Positions 26,693 to 38,395 of a DNA stretch of 64,000 nucleotides are shown one piece after another; position 1 is the first letter of the stretch; each line of letters begins with the position of its first letter. Origin of the DNA: Scortum barcoo (Eukaryota; Chordata; Actinopteri; Centrarchiformes; Terapontidae); assembly GCA_023238725.1 (NCBI GenBank), contig CM041531.1, forward strand, positions 24,468,143-24,532,142. The letters run 5' to 3'. A program made the position numbers and the translations under genes. The notes beneath the pieces were generated by a model. That model did no database searches. It was not told the DNA's origin and was given only the letters and a program-made list of their open reading frames with translations.

Positions 26693-27030
26693 GAGCGGCT
26701 CGCAAGACAGCGGTTTAGTAAGAACCGTGGGGATGCTAGTTCAGTCTCCAGCCCTGACAAGTCTCTGGTCTCCGTGTGATAGGACCAGTTGGCGGCTGCC
26801 TGTTAAAAGTGCCCTTGAACAAGGCACTGAATCGCAAACTAGTCTGGTGACACTGTATTCGCTGCCAGCCCCTTGCTCCATCCCTTCTGAAGAAAAGTTT
26901 GTGAAAGGACGATGTATTCTGCAATGAAAGGTGGCTGCTCACGAAACAATTCTAAAGTGCCCTTGAACAAGGCACTGAATTCCAAATTCCTCCAGGGGTG
27001 TTGCATCGCTGCCAACCCTGTGCTCTGTGA
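26693..27030 (+). mobile_element. Degenerate tRNA-type SINE with a duplicated tail
   Basis: AGTGCCCTTGAACAAGGCAC occurs twice, at about 26808 and 26956, each followed by TGAATC/TTCCAAAC-type sequence and GCTGCCAGCCCCTTGCTC or GCTGCCAACCCTGTGCTC. This is the widely found body of fish tRNA-derived SINEs (CCTTGAGCAAGGCACC..CTGCTCC..GCTGCCAGCCC). The start has tRNA-promoter-like words (GCAAGACAGCGG as A box, AGTTCAGTCTCC as a weak B box). The second copy has only the tail part. No intact promoter or target-site duplication was found, so both are old. Confidence 0.65.
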
Positions 27031-27034
27031 AGAA

Positions 27035-28930
27035 ATGCCTCTGTGCATATATATAGAAGGTGTATGCAGATCAAGACATTCAAGGTACGTTACCACAAAG
27101 GGAAGAGCCCCGATTCAGAACTTAAACGCTGCGAAATTCAAAAAATGTAGCTCCAAAAGAGGATTTCAGCTGAAGAGCAACATATTCAAAAGAAGCTAAT
27201 TTTCCACAAGACATCTGCTTGAATTAGAAAGAATACCAGACAAATCAGCAACTCCACCTCCTTTCTTTTGCACTCCCATTCTTATACGCTCATAAAGATC
27301 GGAGGGGATTGACTCAATAAGAAGTAACCGAGTTTGAGAAAGAAATAACATAAAATCAAAATCATGCTCAACGATCGATTCATTAGCTAAAAATGAATTG
27401 TCTGCGCAAGTCGTGAAGTTTTTTGTCACAAGGCTGAAAATACTGTGGCTGACGAGGAGTGGATATCAAATTTGCAGAATCGATTGAGTGCATCCCCCTT
27501 CCTGACAGAGTAACCAGATTTGGTGATTCGATAGAGTGCACCCTTCTTTTTCTAATACCTATCTAGACAGGGATTCAGAAATCTACCTGTGCTCTGAGTC
27601 CTGGGAGTCCTTGTCCTGGGAATAGTCATGAGTGGCATCGTCAAGCTCATTGTGGGTCTGGAGGGGGGCATCAGATGTGAGAAAAAATGAGAGTAGGGTA
27701 AGGGTTAAGTTTGATGCCAGAAGTGGCCAACTCTTTCCAAGGTGGAGTTAGTGGGGGTGAAGAACGTGAATCCTTAGGTGGTCTTGGCTCCGATGTTCCT
27801 CATGTTTTAAACTACCTTCAGGCAGGGGGTGAAGGTGGCTCTCGCAGTTGTGATCAGGTGGGTGATGCAGGAAGGCGAGGTGAACAGTTTCACTCCTGAC
27901 TTGTGGAGGCAAAGTCCATCTGCCTTTAAAAGATACCTGTAGTCCCAGGAAAAAAACAAAATGAAAATGTAAATAAAGTTCACTGGATGGAGGTTACATG
28001 CAGCTGAAAGTCAGGTGGTAGAGAGTCACTGATAAACATCTCAGTTTTCAAGGAGCTTCATGTGTTTAATAGATAAATAATGTCTCTTTTCAGTACTTCC
28101 AATTGTTGTTCCACAATGTTGGTCTCTATGCGCGCTTGTTCTTCTTCATGCTCCGCAAAATCACCTCACAGTCAGACTCTGAGGCCAAGGTGTTTGCTTC
28201 CACTGTAGCCTTTTGCTGTCAGAATTACTCTCTGTCCTTACCGTGCTGTGTCGGTGAATGAGGTCATCCAGGTTTATCTGATGGAGAACCAGGGTCCTGC
28301 AGCAGTGGTGCAAATCTGTTTTCAAGCTCTGTACACTTGGTTGTCGGGGGAGTTTGTTGCTGCTCTAACTGACTGGTTGCGCAGGCCAGTCAGTATGGTT
28401 GCAAATCTCAGCTGGGCCTGGCTATCACTCACACGCCCATTTTCCAGGGAAATGATTTATTCGTAGGCTTGGCACCACAAGCCTTCCAGAAAGGAGTACT
28501 ATGTGCAGAATGATTGCTTAAACAGACAGCCCTCCAGTTTCTGAGCAGTCTTCTAGGTGCTAATTAGCCGTGTGTTAGGATACTCTTGTTGTTCACTGTT
28601 TTAACTCCACCGGCGTCATTTCCACAAAGTCCATTCACTTCAAACCAGCCTCACGCACTGTGGTTTACTTTAGAAGTGTGTGGAAGTCGTCTGTGGAGAT
28701 GAGGGGCGCTTTGTTGTGAACTACGTGCAGCTAAGTCCCTGGCTTCTTTAACCTTTTATGTCTTTCATAAGTTAAAGTTCCAGTGATTTATAGTATCTAG
28801 AAGCCATGTCCATGGTTTCTAACAGAAAAATCAAGACTATCAGCAAAACAGTTTAAGCAGAGCAGAGAGTGAGCAGCAGAGCCCCTGCACTGTCAGACAG
28901 CAGGAAGCTTTTGTTTCTTTTTAAGCAGAA
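27035..28930. other. Non-coding stretch, unassigned
   Basis: The words CGATTGAGTGCATCCCCCTT and CGATAGAGTGCACCCTTCTT at about 27481 and 27529 form a diverged direct repeat. Open frames at 27196-27429 (-) and 27711-27899 (+) look less repetitive than most here but show no recognisable domain. Confidence 0.4.
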
Positions 28931-28935
28931 TATTT

Positions 28936-29290
28936 TGTTATTAAAGCGGCACTGTTCACTATTTTTATATTAACAAAGGCTCAAATGAGTGAGAGTTATG
29001 TGAGAGCAGCCACCCACAGTGGAGAAACGCCCGTAACTCTCAGCTCTACGATGTATTTTAGTGCCTTTCAGCTCACTGTTTTGGTTTTACAGCCTGCGAC
29101 TGTTTCAGTCCCACCACTCTCATCAGCATCATTCCCAGCCGCAGCAGGCAGCTGTTTTCAGAAAAAAAAAATCCTCTGATAAACCAAACATGCACTGTTA
29201 GCCCAGCACCATACAGCATATAGACAGAGTTAGCAAACAGCTGCTAAAACAAGGGGAGAATTTAGCATCTAAAGAGCCAAATATTTCCTT
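28936..29290 (+). repeat. Dispersed fish repeat, copy 1 of 2
   Basis: TTTCAGCTCACTGTTTTGG, a GTTTTACAGCC segment and GACTGTTTCAGT match, in the same order, a second locus at 51545-51800 (TTTCAGCTCATTGTTTTGG, GTTTTGAGGCC, GACTGTTTTGGT). The preceding TTAAAGCGGCACT..ATATTAACAA and CAGCTCTACGA also correspond to TTAAAGCAGCTCT..ATTCACAA and GACTCTACGA there. It is therefore an interspersed repeat, of a type I recall as frequent in percomorph fish, class unknown. Confidence 0.65.
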
Positions 29291-29573
29291 CAGCACAGCT
29301 GAACAATTGGACTTGGATTCATGAGATCGCCAGCAACATGACTCTGAATGAATGCTATTTATGCTCTGTGTCTGCTGGTCGTGTAAATAGGCACCTGTTT
29401 GCTAACCAGAACAACTCAATAAGGTGATAACATGTCAAGATTATGTGTACAGTACTGTTGTACCAGAGTTAGATGAGAGCAACCAGTCCTGCTGTAACTT
29501 TCCGGTGGTGGCCAGGTTGACTAACTGAAGTTTATTTTATCTGTCCCATCTTTCTTCCCTCCCTCCGATCATG

Positions 29574-29574
<1 letters not shown>

Positions 29575-29614
<40 letters not shown>
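29575..29614. repeat. (TA)n microsatellite
   Basis: 40 bases of TA directly left of a Tc1-like element, consistent with insertion at a TA dinucleotide. Confidence 0.95.
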
Positions 29615-29617
<3 letters not shown>

Positions 29618-29620
29618 CAC

Positions 29621-29855
29621 ACACACTACAGGCCAAAAGTTTGGAAGCAACTTCATGTTTCTGTTCACAATACCTTTGTTAAAAACCAGCAACTCAAATA
29701 CCTGATAATTATAGTAAAAATGTCTTCTGATAAGTTACTCTTTATATAATAACCATGTTTATTTTGTTGCTTTGTTTTGTTGTTATACCAATGAAACTAT
29801 GATCTTTTTTTGTACAAATTTGATCTTGCTTCCAAACTTTTGACCTGTAGTGTGT
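29621..29855. mobile_element. Tc1/mariner-type MITE, 235 bp
   Basis: The two ends are inverted repeats of 30 bases with one mismatch: the left end reads ACACTACAGGCCAAAAGTTT then GGAAGCAA, the right end is its complement (TTGCTTCCAAAC, TTTTGACCTGTAGTGTGT). The right end is followed by TA, and the left lies next to TA plus a few extra CA bases. The CAGG-CAAAAGTTTGGA wording matches ends I recall for fish Tc1-like transposons. The interior is AT-rich without a transposase frame, so this is a non-autonomous deletion derivative. Confidence 0.88.
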
Positions 29856-30017
29856 ATATGATTATATTCCAGTCAGTAGTAACTATTGTGTTCATAGCTG
29901 GTGTCAGTTTCAGCCTCCCATAGAGTTGGATTACACATGTGAATTGCTGTAATTGTGTAATTGTGAATGATGTACTTATGTGTAAGTTTAGACACTGTGT
30001 AAGCCTCATCTTGCAGC

Positions 30018-30099
<82 letters not shown>

Positions 30100-30100
30100 T

Positions 30101-30158
<58 letters not shown>

Positions 30159-30186
30159 CGCCACACACACACACACGCACACACAC

Positions 30187-30281
<95 letters not shown>

Positions 30282-30292
30282 GACACACACAC
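30018..30292. repeat. Long interrupted (CA)n microsatellite
   Basis: About 275 bases of CA with scattered CGCACACA and CATCCCACA or CGCCACACA interruptions. It is the longest simple repeat in the window and gives the long poly-Val/Cys and His/Thr open frames on both strands, which are not genes. Confidence 0.97.
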
Positions 30293-30394
30293 TAATGATG
30301 GGACACAAAGATCAGAGAGCAGGATTCCAACTGTAGGTCAGTTACCATAGCAACAGAACAGAACGCACCGGAGACCTGTCACCATAGGAACCAA

Positions 30395-30615
30395 TAGCCA
30401 GAGAGAGAGAGGAGGGGAGACAGAAAGACAGAAGGAGGAAGAGAGATGTAAACAGAAGACAGAGATAAAGCGATACTGTTGGGAGGTGGAAACAGAAAAA
30501 GTGAGCAAGAGAGAAAAATCGAGACATAATCAAAGTCACGAAGACCAAGAAGGAGGAGGAGGAGGAGGTGGAGGAGGAGGAGGAGATGAGACAGCTCGGA
30601 GAGGGATGACTGTAT
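30395..30615. repeat. Purine-rich tract with (GGA)n
   Basis: GA-rich on +, with a GGA run at 30551-30585 that accounts for a poly-Gly frame. Confidence 0.8.
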
Positions 30616-30619
30616 CCAC

Positions 30620-31595
30620 TATACTCCCTTACAACATGTGCAAAGCAACACGCCGGCAACATATGCTGTGGTCACATCAAGTGTGTGTCACGCACGGCTC
30701 TCACGTCAGCGCAGTAAGCAACATGCCAGCTTGGGAATGATCAACTTTGTTTTCCGCGCAGGAGTGACACACTGTTGTGATCAGAAAGATTATGCAAAAA
30801 TATCTTTTGCCCACCCCCCAGTCAAGGGTAGCACAATGATAGCATTAGTCACAGAACATTCCTGCTTGGTCAGTGTTTTCAAAACAGTGACCTTTGCGTC
30901 ACAACACTGAGGCGAGCTGCCCAAGTAAAGCTACGGTGAAAAATAATTTAAAGACTCCAGCTGCTCCTCTTCAGATCAACTTGGAGTTTTCAGCTCAGTG
31001 TTAAAAGCCCCTGCTGCAGGCTGTGTCCAGCTTTGCTTTTTCAGTTGTGGACTGCTTATAGTACAATATTTATGGCTATTAGTCCATCAATAAAATAACT
31101 TCTTAAACAACTTTCATGCATGAAAGAAACTAACTTTTTAATGGATGACAGAAAAGAAAGGCGCTGTGATTCTGTGCCGCTTTCAGCGCGATGCTTACTG
31201 GCAGCTGTTCATAGTCATTTGCAGCCTTTTTAAAAATTCATAGTGTATTGTAGCCTGTTGCCTGATGTTCATAATGTATAGCTGCATACTTATGCCTACT
31301 TAGCAATAAGACTTGCCCCCAAATTTTTGCCAGCTGCATCCACTTGTACGAGTAACATCCTAATGTGATTTGCGTGGGCATTTGTGGCTGAGCTCTGGGA
31401 GAAAATTATAGTAACTTCATAGAAGTTTTCTACAAAATAGTGCCGATCATGAACGTATGGTCATTCAATGCAGTCTATTCCTCTTTGGATAAAATGGTGC
31501 ACCTCATGCTGCATTTTAATATCTCAATATAGCATTTTGTCCACCTTTGTCACTTTTATTATAGAGACTAGCTATATTGGTGGTATTTAAATGGC
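30620..31595. other. Unique non-coding stretch
   Basis: No coding similarity and no repeat family recognised. Confidence 0.5.
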
Positions 31596-31599
31596 GGCA

Positions 31600-31787
31600 T
31601 GGCACTGAAGACACAGCAAGAGAGGCTGGAGACACACAAGAAGTGAGAGAGAGAGGGGAAGAAAGGGAGAAACAATTGGAAGAAGAGAGTGAAAAAGGCA
31701 GACAACAAGGGGGAGCAAAAACAAGAATAGACTGCAGAAAGACTTAGAAAGGGCAAGCAGAGACAAAAGAGAGACAAAGAATAGATT

Positions 31788-31825
<38 letters not shown>
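31600..31825. repeat. Purine-rich tract ending in (GT)n
   Basis: GA-rich sequence at 31600-31785 followed by a GT run at 31789-31825. Confidence 0.85.
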
Positions 31826-31826
<1 letters not shown>

Positions 31827-31977
31827 CACAGTCTAGAGATTTGTGCTAGCTTAGTTCTTATTCCAATCACACACACTGCCTAATGAGCTAATGGGCCTGA
31901 CAACCAGACAGACACACACACACGGAGTGAGGGACAGGAAGAGAGAGAGAGGCGGGGGGCGTAGATGGAAAGTCACT

Positions 31978-32042
31978 CTGCTAGTCAGCCAGCCGGCCAG
32001 CCAGCCATTCAGCCGCTCACACGGTCAGTCAGCTGGTCAACC
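31978..32042. repeat. Imperfect (CAGC/CAGT) tetranucleotide tandem repeat
   Basis: CAGCCAGCCGGCCAGCCAGC continues as CATTCAGCCGCTCACACGGT and CAGTCAGCTGGTCAA, a four-base periodic sequence. The complementary pattern recurs at 40773-40940. Confidence 0.7.
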
Positions 32043-32179
32043 TAATAGCCCCTCATTCCACAGTCAGGTTTGTGTGACTGCTGCAGATAAGAGATGCACA
32101 ATATTCCAGTGGCATTTTGTGCAAAACCCACTCCTCTACTCTCTTGACCCCTCGTCTTGTCTCGTCTCGCAGGCCTCCC

Positions 32180-32230
32180 TCCTCCCTCCCTCTCTCTCTC
32201 ACTCTCTCTCTCACTCTCTCTCACTCTCTC

Positions 32231-32300
<70 letters not shown>
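32180..32300. repeat. (CT)n followed by (TA)n microsatellite
   Basis: A CT-rich run (TCTCTCTCACTCTC units) to 32234 joins a TA run at 32235-32290, then CACACATATATC. Confidence 0.95.
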
Positions 32301-32304
32301 TCTC

Positions 32305-35300
32305 TTTCCTTCATCTCCCACCCCCTGGTGCAGCTTTCTAAACGGAACCACCATCAACACAACCAACATGAACACATCAAGTGAAAACATCAAGTGATGT
32401 TTGGATTCACAAAGAAACAGTGAGCTCTGATTAAATTCCTCCTTGGATTTAAAGCAGCAAACTGTAGCATCCCCCCTGGTGTCAAGATCACAATTATAGG
32501 GTATTTGATAAGAAGTCATTTTACAGATTTGTCAAATAAATGACTAGTCGACAGTGTCCTGTGACTAGCTGAGTAAGGCCCACAGCAATCAGCGACAGCT
32601 TCATGATTAGCACCTCCTGGGGTGCCAAGTCCTGGCTCTCCTGGCAATTATCTATATGTGTTACAGATAGCTGAATCACTCAAATAATTATGAATTTGGC
32701 CTCGAATGGGAAATATTGAAATTAAATCACTGAAATACAAAAAGAAAAAGACAAAGTTAGCTTTTCTCTGTTAATGCAGCCAATTGCTGATTGCTTTGGC
32801 CTCAAACAAAATGGTATCATTATTGTTATCATTATCATTATTCTCTAATTATCCTTCCAATTATAATCAAAGCTTTTCCCACATGGCTACTCCTTTCTTT
32901 CTCACTTTCTTTCTCACTCTTACCCCTTCCTTCTCGCTGTGGTTTGGTCTTTTTGCCTCTGTAGTCCGTTCGTGTTCGGAATACATTGCCGTCATTTTCT
33001 TTGCTTCATCAAATAATTTTCCAGGTTTTAGCCATTTCCAGAGGGCATCAGTATTACCAGAGCAGGTCAGCAATTTGATTGTGCCTGTGCACACTGGTAA
33101 TGTTAGTCACTCCTTGGAAATGCTAAAATGATTTACTTTGGCCCTGTGGTAACCACAGTAACACATTAAATAATGTCACCCAGACTGCAGAAAAAAAAGA
33201 AAAAAAAAAGTGGCTGTATTTTTTTTCTGTAAAGCTTCACCACTGGTTCTTGTAATCTACTGTAGATGTGGCATGTGCAAGTTGGTAAATGCCTGAATCA
33301 TAAGATGTCTACCTGAGTACAATTAGAGTTATTCACAGATTTAGTGTAGATCACAGCAGGTGTTTTGAGCCATAGCCGGAGCATCCGCGGATCAGTCATA
33401 TGTAATTACTAATCTTCAGACCTCTCATGGTAATAATGTCGTGCACAGAGAGCTCTAAGATTTATCTATTCAGTTACTGGCCATTTATCCTGTTTGGAAC
33501 TTCATCGTTATGTCTTTCAAAAGCCTCACGGTGCTTTGATAAACACGCTGATTGTCAGACCCCTTAAAACAGATGAATACTGATGAATTAGCATTCAGTC
33601 TGCTGCGTCGATACCTTTGTAATTGTGACTTGGCAGTTCAAGTTCTTTTGGTCGGACTTAATTTGGATAAACAGTTTGTTGTCTTATTTTTTTCAAAAGA
33701 ATGCAGGGAGTTCATGCTTATTTTGATTATGAAAATGAGATTTTAAATAACTTAATTATTCAAGAGGCAGGGTTAAAGGTAATGTTCGGATTTTTTTAAA
33801 GCACAAATACTTTCCTTTCAAACAAAAACACTGCTTTTTACTGAGAGGAGCATGCACAGCAGCTGCTTTTTGTTTGTATCACATTATTTTTCTTCATTTC
33901 CCACAAACACAAGCATTTTCTGAGCCGTGCTCGTCACAAGAGAACACCAAACTGCGGCAAACAATCCCCTCTAGTTGCAGAAGACGCAGCACCTTTTGGA
34001 TGCGCAGGGACATTAAATCCTAGTTAAACTTCCAGATTCCACACAATTTGTTTTAAATCTGTGAGAGCCAGAAACGGCAGCGTCTTACAAACAGTCCAGT
34101 CATACTTTTTTTGGAACATCTGCCTTTTTGTCACCAAACAGCTCCATACTCACTATTCGCAAGAGTTCTGTTGTCTTCAATTGGATGTGTCCATTATTTC
34201 GGTTTTCATGTGCACTGCATGTTTTTGTGTGTGTGTGCCTGTGCTCGTCACGGATTGACAGGCCAACTGTTGTGAAAATTCGCCGGGCATCTGGACCAGT
34301 GTTCATTATTGGTGATGGTTTTGTTTAGAAAGCTGCAACACAGAGCGGGAGAGGGAGAGAGAGAGAGAGAGAGAGGGAGTCAGAAGATGACAACAGCAGC
34401 ATCAATCACTTTGTCAACGAGCATCCTTCCCACTTCAGCACTGGTGGACAGATGTTTGAGTGTGTGTGTGTGTGTGTGTGGATGGCTGCATTTAGCTGTT
34501 AGACATCTGTGTGATCAACTACTACTCTGCCGCACACATGGAGCAACATTTTTTTAAAAAGTTTCATCCCCATAATAGAACTTTATTGGACACTTGCTGA
34601 TCTATTAAACCCTCACTGGGTGGCTCACCGCGGCGGCGTTTCAGCCTCGACGCGGAAACCTCCAGCAGTTGCCGCACCGACGCAGATATAAAAACAACGA
34701 GTTATTGCAGCTCAACAGCAGCTAGGTGTAAGAGATGATGGACTGTACGCTATAGGGCACTGTCAGTGGGCGATATGCGCTTTCATTTTCTTAAAGCAAC
34801 AAGATGTGTTTCATGATGAAGAGCTGGTGGTTGAAGCAGAAGGCTGTTTACTTATTCATTTTTTTGTGACAAACATCAGTGTAGGTAGGGGGCCCACACA
34901 AATCACAGTCCACATTTTTCTCTGTTGGATATGTCTTTCTGGATGCTCCGACCCCCTGCGGTTCCTCAGTGTCTGTCTTACAGTTAGTGTTTGTGGTTTC
35001 CAAGGCTGAGCGAGCAGCAACCTAAATGCCTGCAAAAAGAACGGCCTGAAAAAATGAGTCTGACTCCTGCGAGGGGTATGTGTGGAGCGTTGAGCTGAAA
35101 CTAAATTCACCCAAATTATATCAAGAGGGCTGTCTCCTTGAAGTGGTTATCATTTGAGATTTTTTTTTTCCTTCAAGTTTTAAGTTACAGAACTATCTTG
35201 ATACCTCACTCCTCCAAACCCCTTTTTTTGTTCATTAGACAGAAAATGAACCACAAAAACGTATCAAATGTTTCATGTTTTCTAAACACAACTGGCCACT

Positions 35301-36540
35301 TTTTGCCCAAATAAAATGCTAGAGTAAGAGAGTAACAAGCAAAATTCTGATTAAAATCAGGAGTTGTTAGATCAAAGAATAAGTGATTACAGATGGGACA
35401 GCACGGGAACATTTCATTCGATACCAAAAAAGCACCAAGGTTGTTCCCTCCTTTTTGATCAGCTCACATGCACCATCACATTTAAAATCCATGTTGTGCT
35501 CATTTCACTTCTCGTCTGTTCTTGTATTGTTGCTGCGGGTAATCAATCTTACACTGAAACAATGTCTTCAACGCAGAATATAAACATTCAAAATTCAGTT
35601 GGCTCAGCCATATATACAGCTTAAAGAAATTAAAGAAACTTAAAGAAAATCTCTTGTGCTGTGAGTGTTTTTAAAAAGGATTTGGAAAGTATGCATGGAG
35701 TTTTATAGTTTGAGTTTGTCCTTGTCCTACTTTTTTTTTTGGGGGGGGGGGGTGTCTTTCTCCTTTTGTTCCGTTTTCCATCTTAAAACCCACACAAACT
35801 TTTGCGAAAAGCCGCTTGAATATGCAAACAAACACCCTCCCCTACCCCCCATTGCTTTCCATTCTTTCACTGCGTTCTTTTATTTATCTTTCTCTCCGTT
35901 CATCACTTTCACTGTCTCTCACTTTAGGCTGATTAATTGCAAAGTCTCTTTAAGATGCTCTGAAAGCAAAGTGCGGTTTATGTAACAGTTCAACATCAAA
36001 ACGAGACGCTCTTTTGAAGAGGTAACGATTTAAATGTGAACGACAAAAACACATTTCCGTTGCAAATCCGCCATGCACGGAATGTTTTTTTGCGAACCTC
36101 GAGAAAAGCCTGCATGGCATTTTATATGATTTGACCTGGTATTACTGAAGAGGAACACAAAATACAATTGTTGTGGGAAAAAAAAATAAAGCACTGTAAA
36201 TACACGAAGCTTGGTTTCATTTACGTTTCCTCTGTTACTTCCTCTGTCTCTCTCCTCCCCCACAATGTATTTATCCTCCTCTGCCTCTCTTTCTTCCTCT
36301 CCCCTTTCTTTCTCCCCGTCTCTTTCTGTAAGTTAGACTACAGCAAATGATTGAGTCACTTGGAAAGCCTGTGCAGCGTTTTACAGTGAATATTGGCTCG
36401 GTAATTTAGTGAGTCTAGTCAATGCTCCGAGCATATGGAAGATATTGATAAATAACATACTGTTCTCCAACCCCTCCTACACCCAACGCTTTGGTATGCT
36501 CTCCGAAACAATGACTGGAAAGTCTATACGCATGCGCAGA

Positions 36541-36545
<5 letters not shown>
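32305..36545. other. Non-coding stretch, few simple repeats
   Basis: A GA run at 34349-34375, a GT run at 34459-34480, a T/G homopolymer junction (about ten T then twelve G) at 35731-35753, short TTAAAGAAA units at 35620-35650. A CpG-rich patch lies at 34625-34690. The patch 33900-34030 shares words with 20990-21110. No coding similarity. Confidence 0.45.
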
Positions 36546-36549
<4 letters not shown>

Positions 36550-36581
<32 letters not shown>

Positions 36582-36597
36582 GCACACACGCACACAC
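36550..36597. repeat. (CA)n microsatellite
   Basis: CA run with two CG interruptions, preceded by TATATA. Confidence 0.9.
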
Positions 36598-36839
36598 ACT
36601 GGCACATCATCAGACATTTCTCAACGTCCCTTTGTGTGTTTTCTTATGGCTCCATGAAATTATACAAATCAAATCAAAACACCAGCACGCATACACACAC
36701 AAACACACACACCCACACACTCACAGCCTATTTCTCTTAATCTCTCTCAATCTAAATACAAACTTTGCTCCCGTTCTCTATCGCTCTCACACACAGGCAC
36801 AAACTCTCCTTCTTCATCTTTCTTACTTACTGTGTCTCT

Positions 36840-36843
<4 letters not shown>

Positions 36844-36896
<53 letters not shown>
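36844..36896. repeat. (CA)n microsatellite
   Basis: 53 bases of uninterrupted CA. Confidence 0.95.
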
Positions 36897-36899
<3 letters not shown>

Positions 36900-37038
36900 T
36901 GTACACGCACACACTCACAGTCCTGCTCTCTCCCTGCCTCTCTACAGTGTATTGACAAAGCCCACTAGTTAATCCAGTGTGTGGGGAGTCTTTGCTGGAG
37001 ACAGAATTAGGTGGATAACACTGGCTTGCCTCCCCCAC

Positions 37039-37040
<2 letters not shown>

Positions 37041-37075
<35 letters not shown>
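37041..37075. repeat. (CA)n microsatellite
   Basis: 35 bases of uninterrupted CA. Confidence 0.95.
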
Positions 37076-37077
<2 letters not shown>

Positions 37078-37155
37078 CTCATTCCCCTCCACACATCTCC
37101 CACCAGCTCACACGTCTGCGTTTCTGTGTGTCCTCCACGTGTGCACACGTAGAAA

Positions 37156-37165
37156 TGTGTGTGTG

Positions 37166-37211
<46 letters not shown>
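37156..37211. repeat. (GT)n then (GA)n microsatellite
   Basis: A short GT run at 37157-37168 followed by a 40-base GA run at 37170-37209. Confidence 0.95.
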
Positions 37212-37212
<1 letters not shown>

Positions 37213-37214
37213 GT

Positions 37215-38395
37215 TTACAGTCGATTCCCCACAGTGCACTGTACTCCTACTGTAGATTAGCTGCTCATAATGTGGCTCCTCACTCCAAATATACAGAACT
37301 TAAAAAGTCCCGTTTTATACAGAGAACCACAGGAGGCTCCCCTGCGACTCCCAGCTGTAGACTTATCCAGATTAAGTATTCCTAAAGCCATTTCACTTCG
37401 GTGTGACTGTTTCACTTTGCAGAATCTACACCTCCGCACACCTTTCCTCGCTCGAGATAAATCCCCTATACGCTTAAAGTGCGACGCCAAAAGAAAGTGC
37501 TGCTAATTTGTATCTGTGATGATATGAGTTCAAGGACAATCAACTTCCAGTATTACAGTGGCTGCCCCAGGGATCCACTATCACAACTGGCACTCCGGCT
37601 CTTTCCCTCTGCTCAATATCAATAATTGCAAACAGGTAAAAATAAGTGGAAGAAACAAAAGTCCCCGAGGAGAGCGGGGTAATATAACCTGGATCAACGT
37701 CTCCTTTGTGTCGGAGTGTTTTAGGGACAATTATTAAACAACGCTTGAGAATGAGGCTCTTAAAGTTTGACTGTACGTCCCCAGAGCAGATTCTGGTGTC
37801 TGACCATTTAAAAAAAAAAATGAAACTCTCTCGCTCCAGCAAATTAAAACACCCATTCGAACCCATCCATCACCTGCGACGACGTACACCTCTTCAATTC
37901 AATCACCGAAACTCGCAGGGTGGCGCTTGATAGCTCAGAGATAGCTGGGCTTTATTGTAAGCGACCAAGAGTGTGACAGAGAGAGTTTGTGTTTATTCTT
38001 ATAGGCTATAAATAAATGTTATCATTTCTGCAGCCATCGCTACTCAAACTTTTTTTTCCCACTCAAGTGTTTAAAGGCTTTATTATAGCCAGAGGGCAGC
38101 TTACATGTGCGGCTCACATAAGAGCGAAGTAGAAGTGAATTCAGTGTGTCAGTAACTAGAAGGCAAAAGAGACGGAGAGAAAAACAGGCCGAGGAGAAGA
38201 GACAGAGAGGGTAAGAGAAGGGTAAGTTGGCTTTTTACGCAAGACTGAGGTTATAATTACAGTATTTTACAGTCACGTGTCATGGGATTTTTTTCTTTTC
38301 TTTTTTTTTTTTAGTACATTTGCAAGTGCTCTGTGTGAATAGAGAATAGATGCATCTCCAGGGTCTGATGAAAGCACACACATTTGGGGAGCTTC
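37215..38395. other. Non-coding stretch
   Basis: Unique sequence with no recognisable exon; GA-rich patch at 38165-38225, T run at 38301-38313. Confidence 0.45.

Noticed and set aside
27196..27429. Minus-strand frame with LLLIESIPSDLYERI, considered as a possible fragment of a phospholipase-D-like protein
   Set aside because: Only a four- to six-residue word resembles the VESIP motif; no HKD motif or further similarity follows.
29797..30308. Long open frames on both strands over 29.8-30.3 kb
   Set aside because: They are translations of the 275-bp CA/TG microsatellite (Val/Cys or His/Thr repeats).
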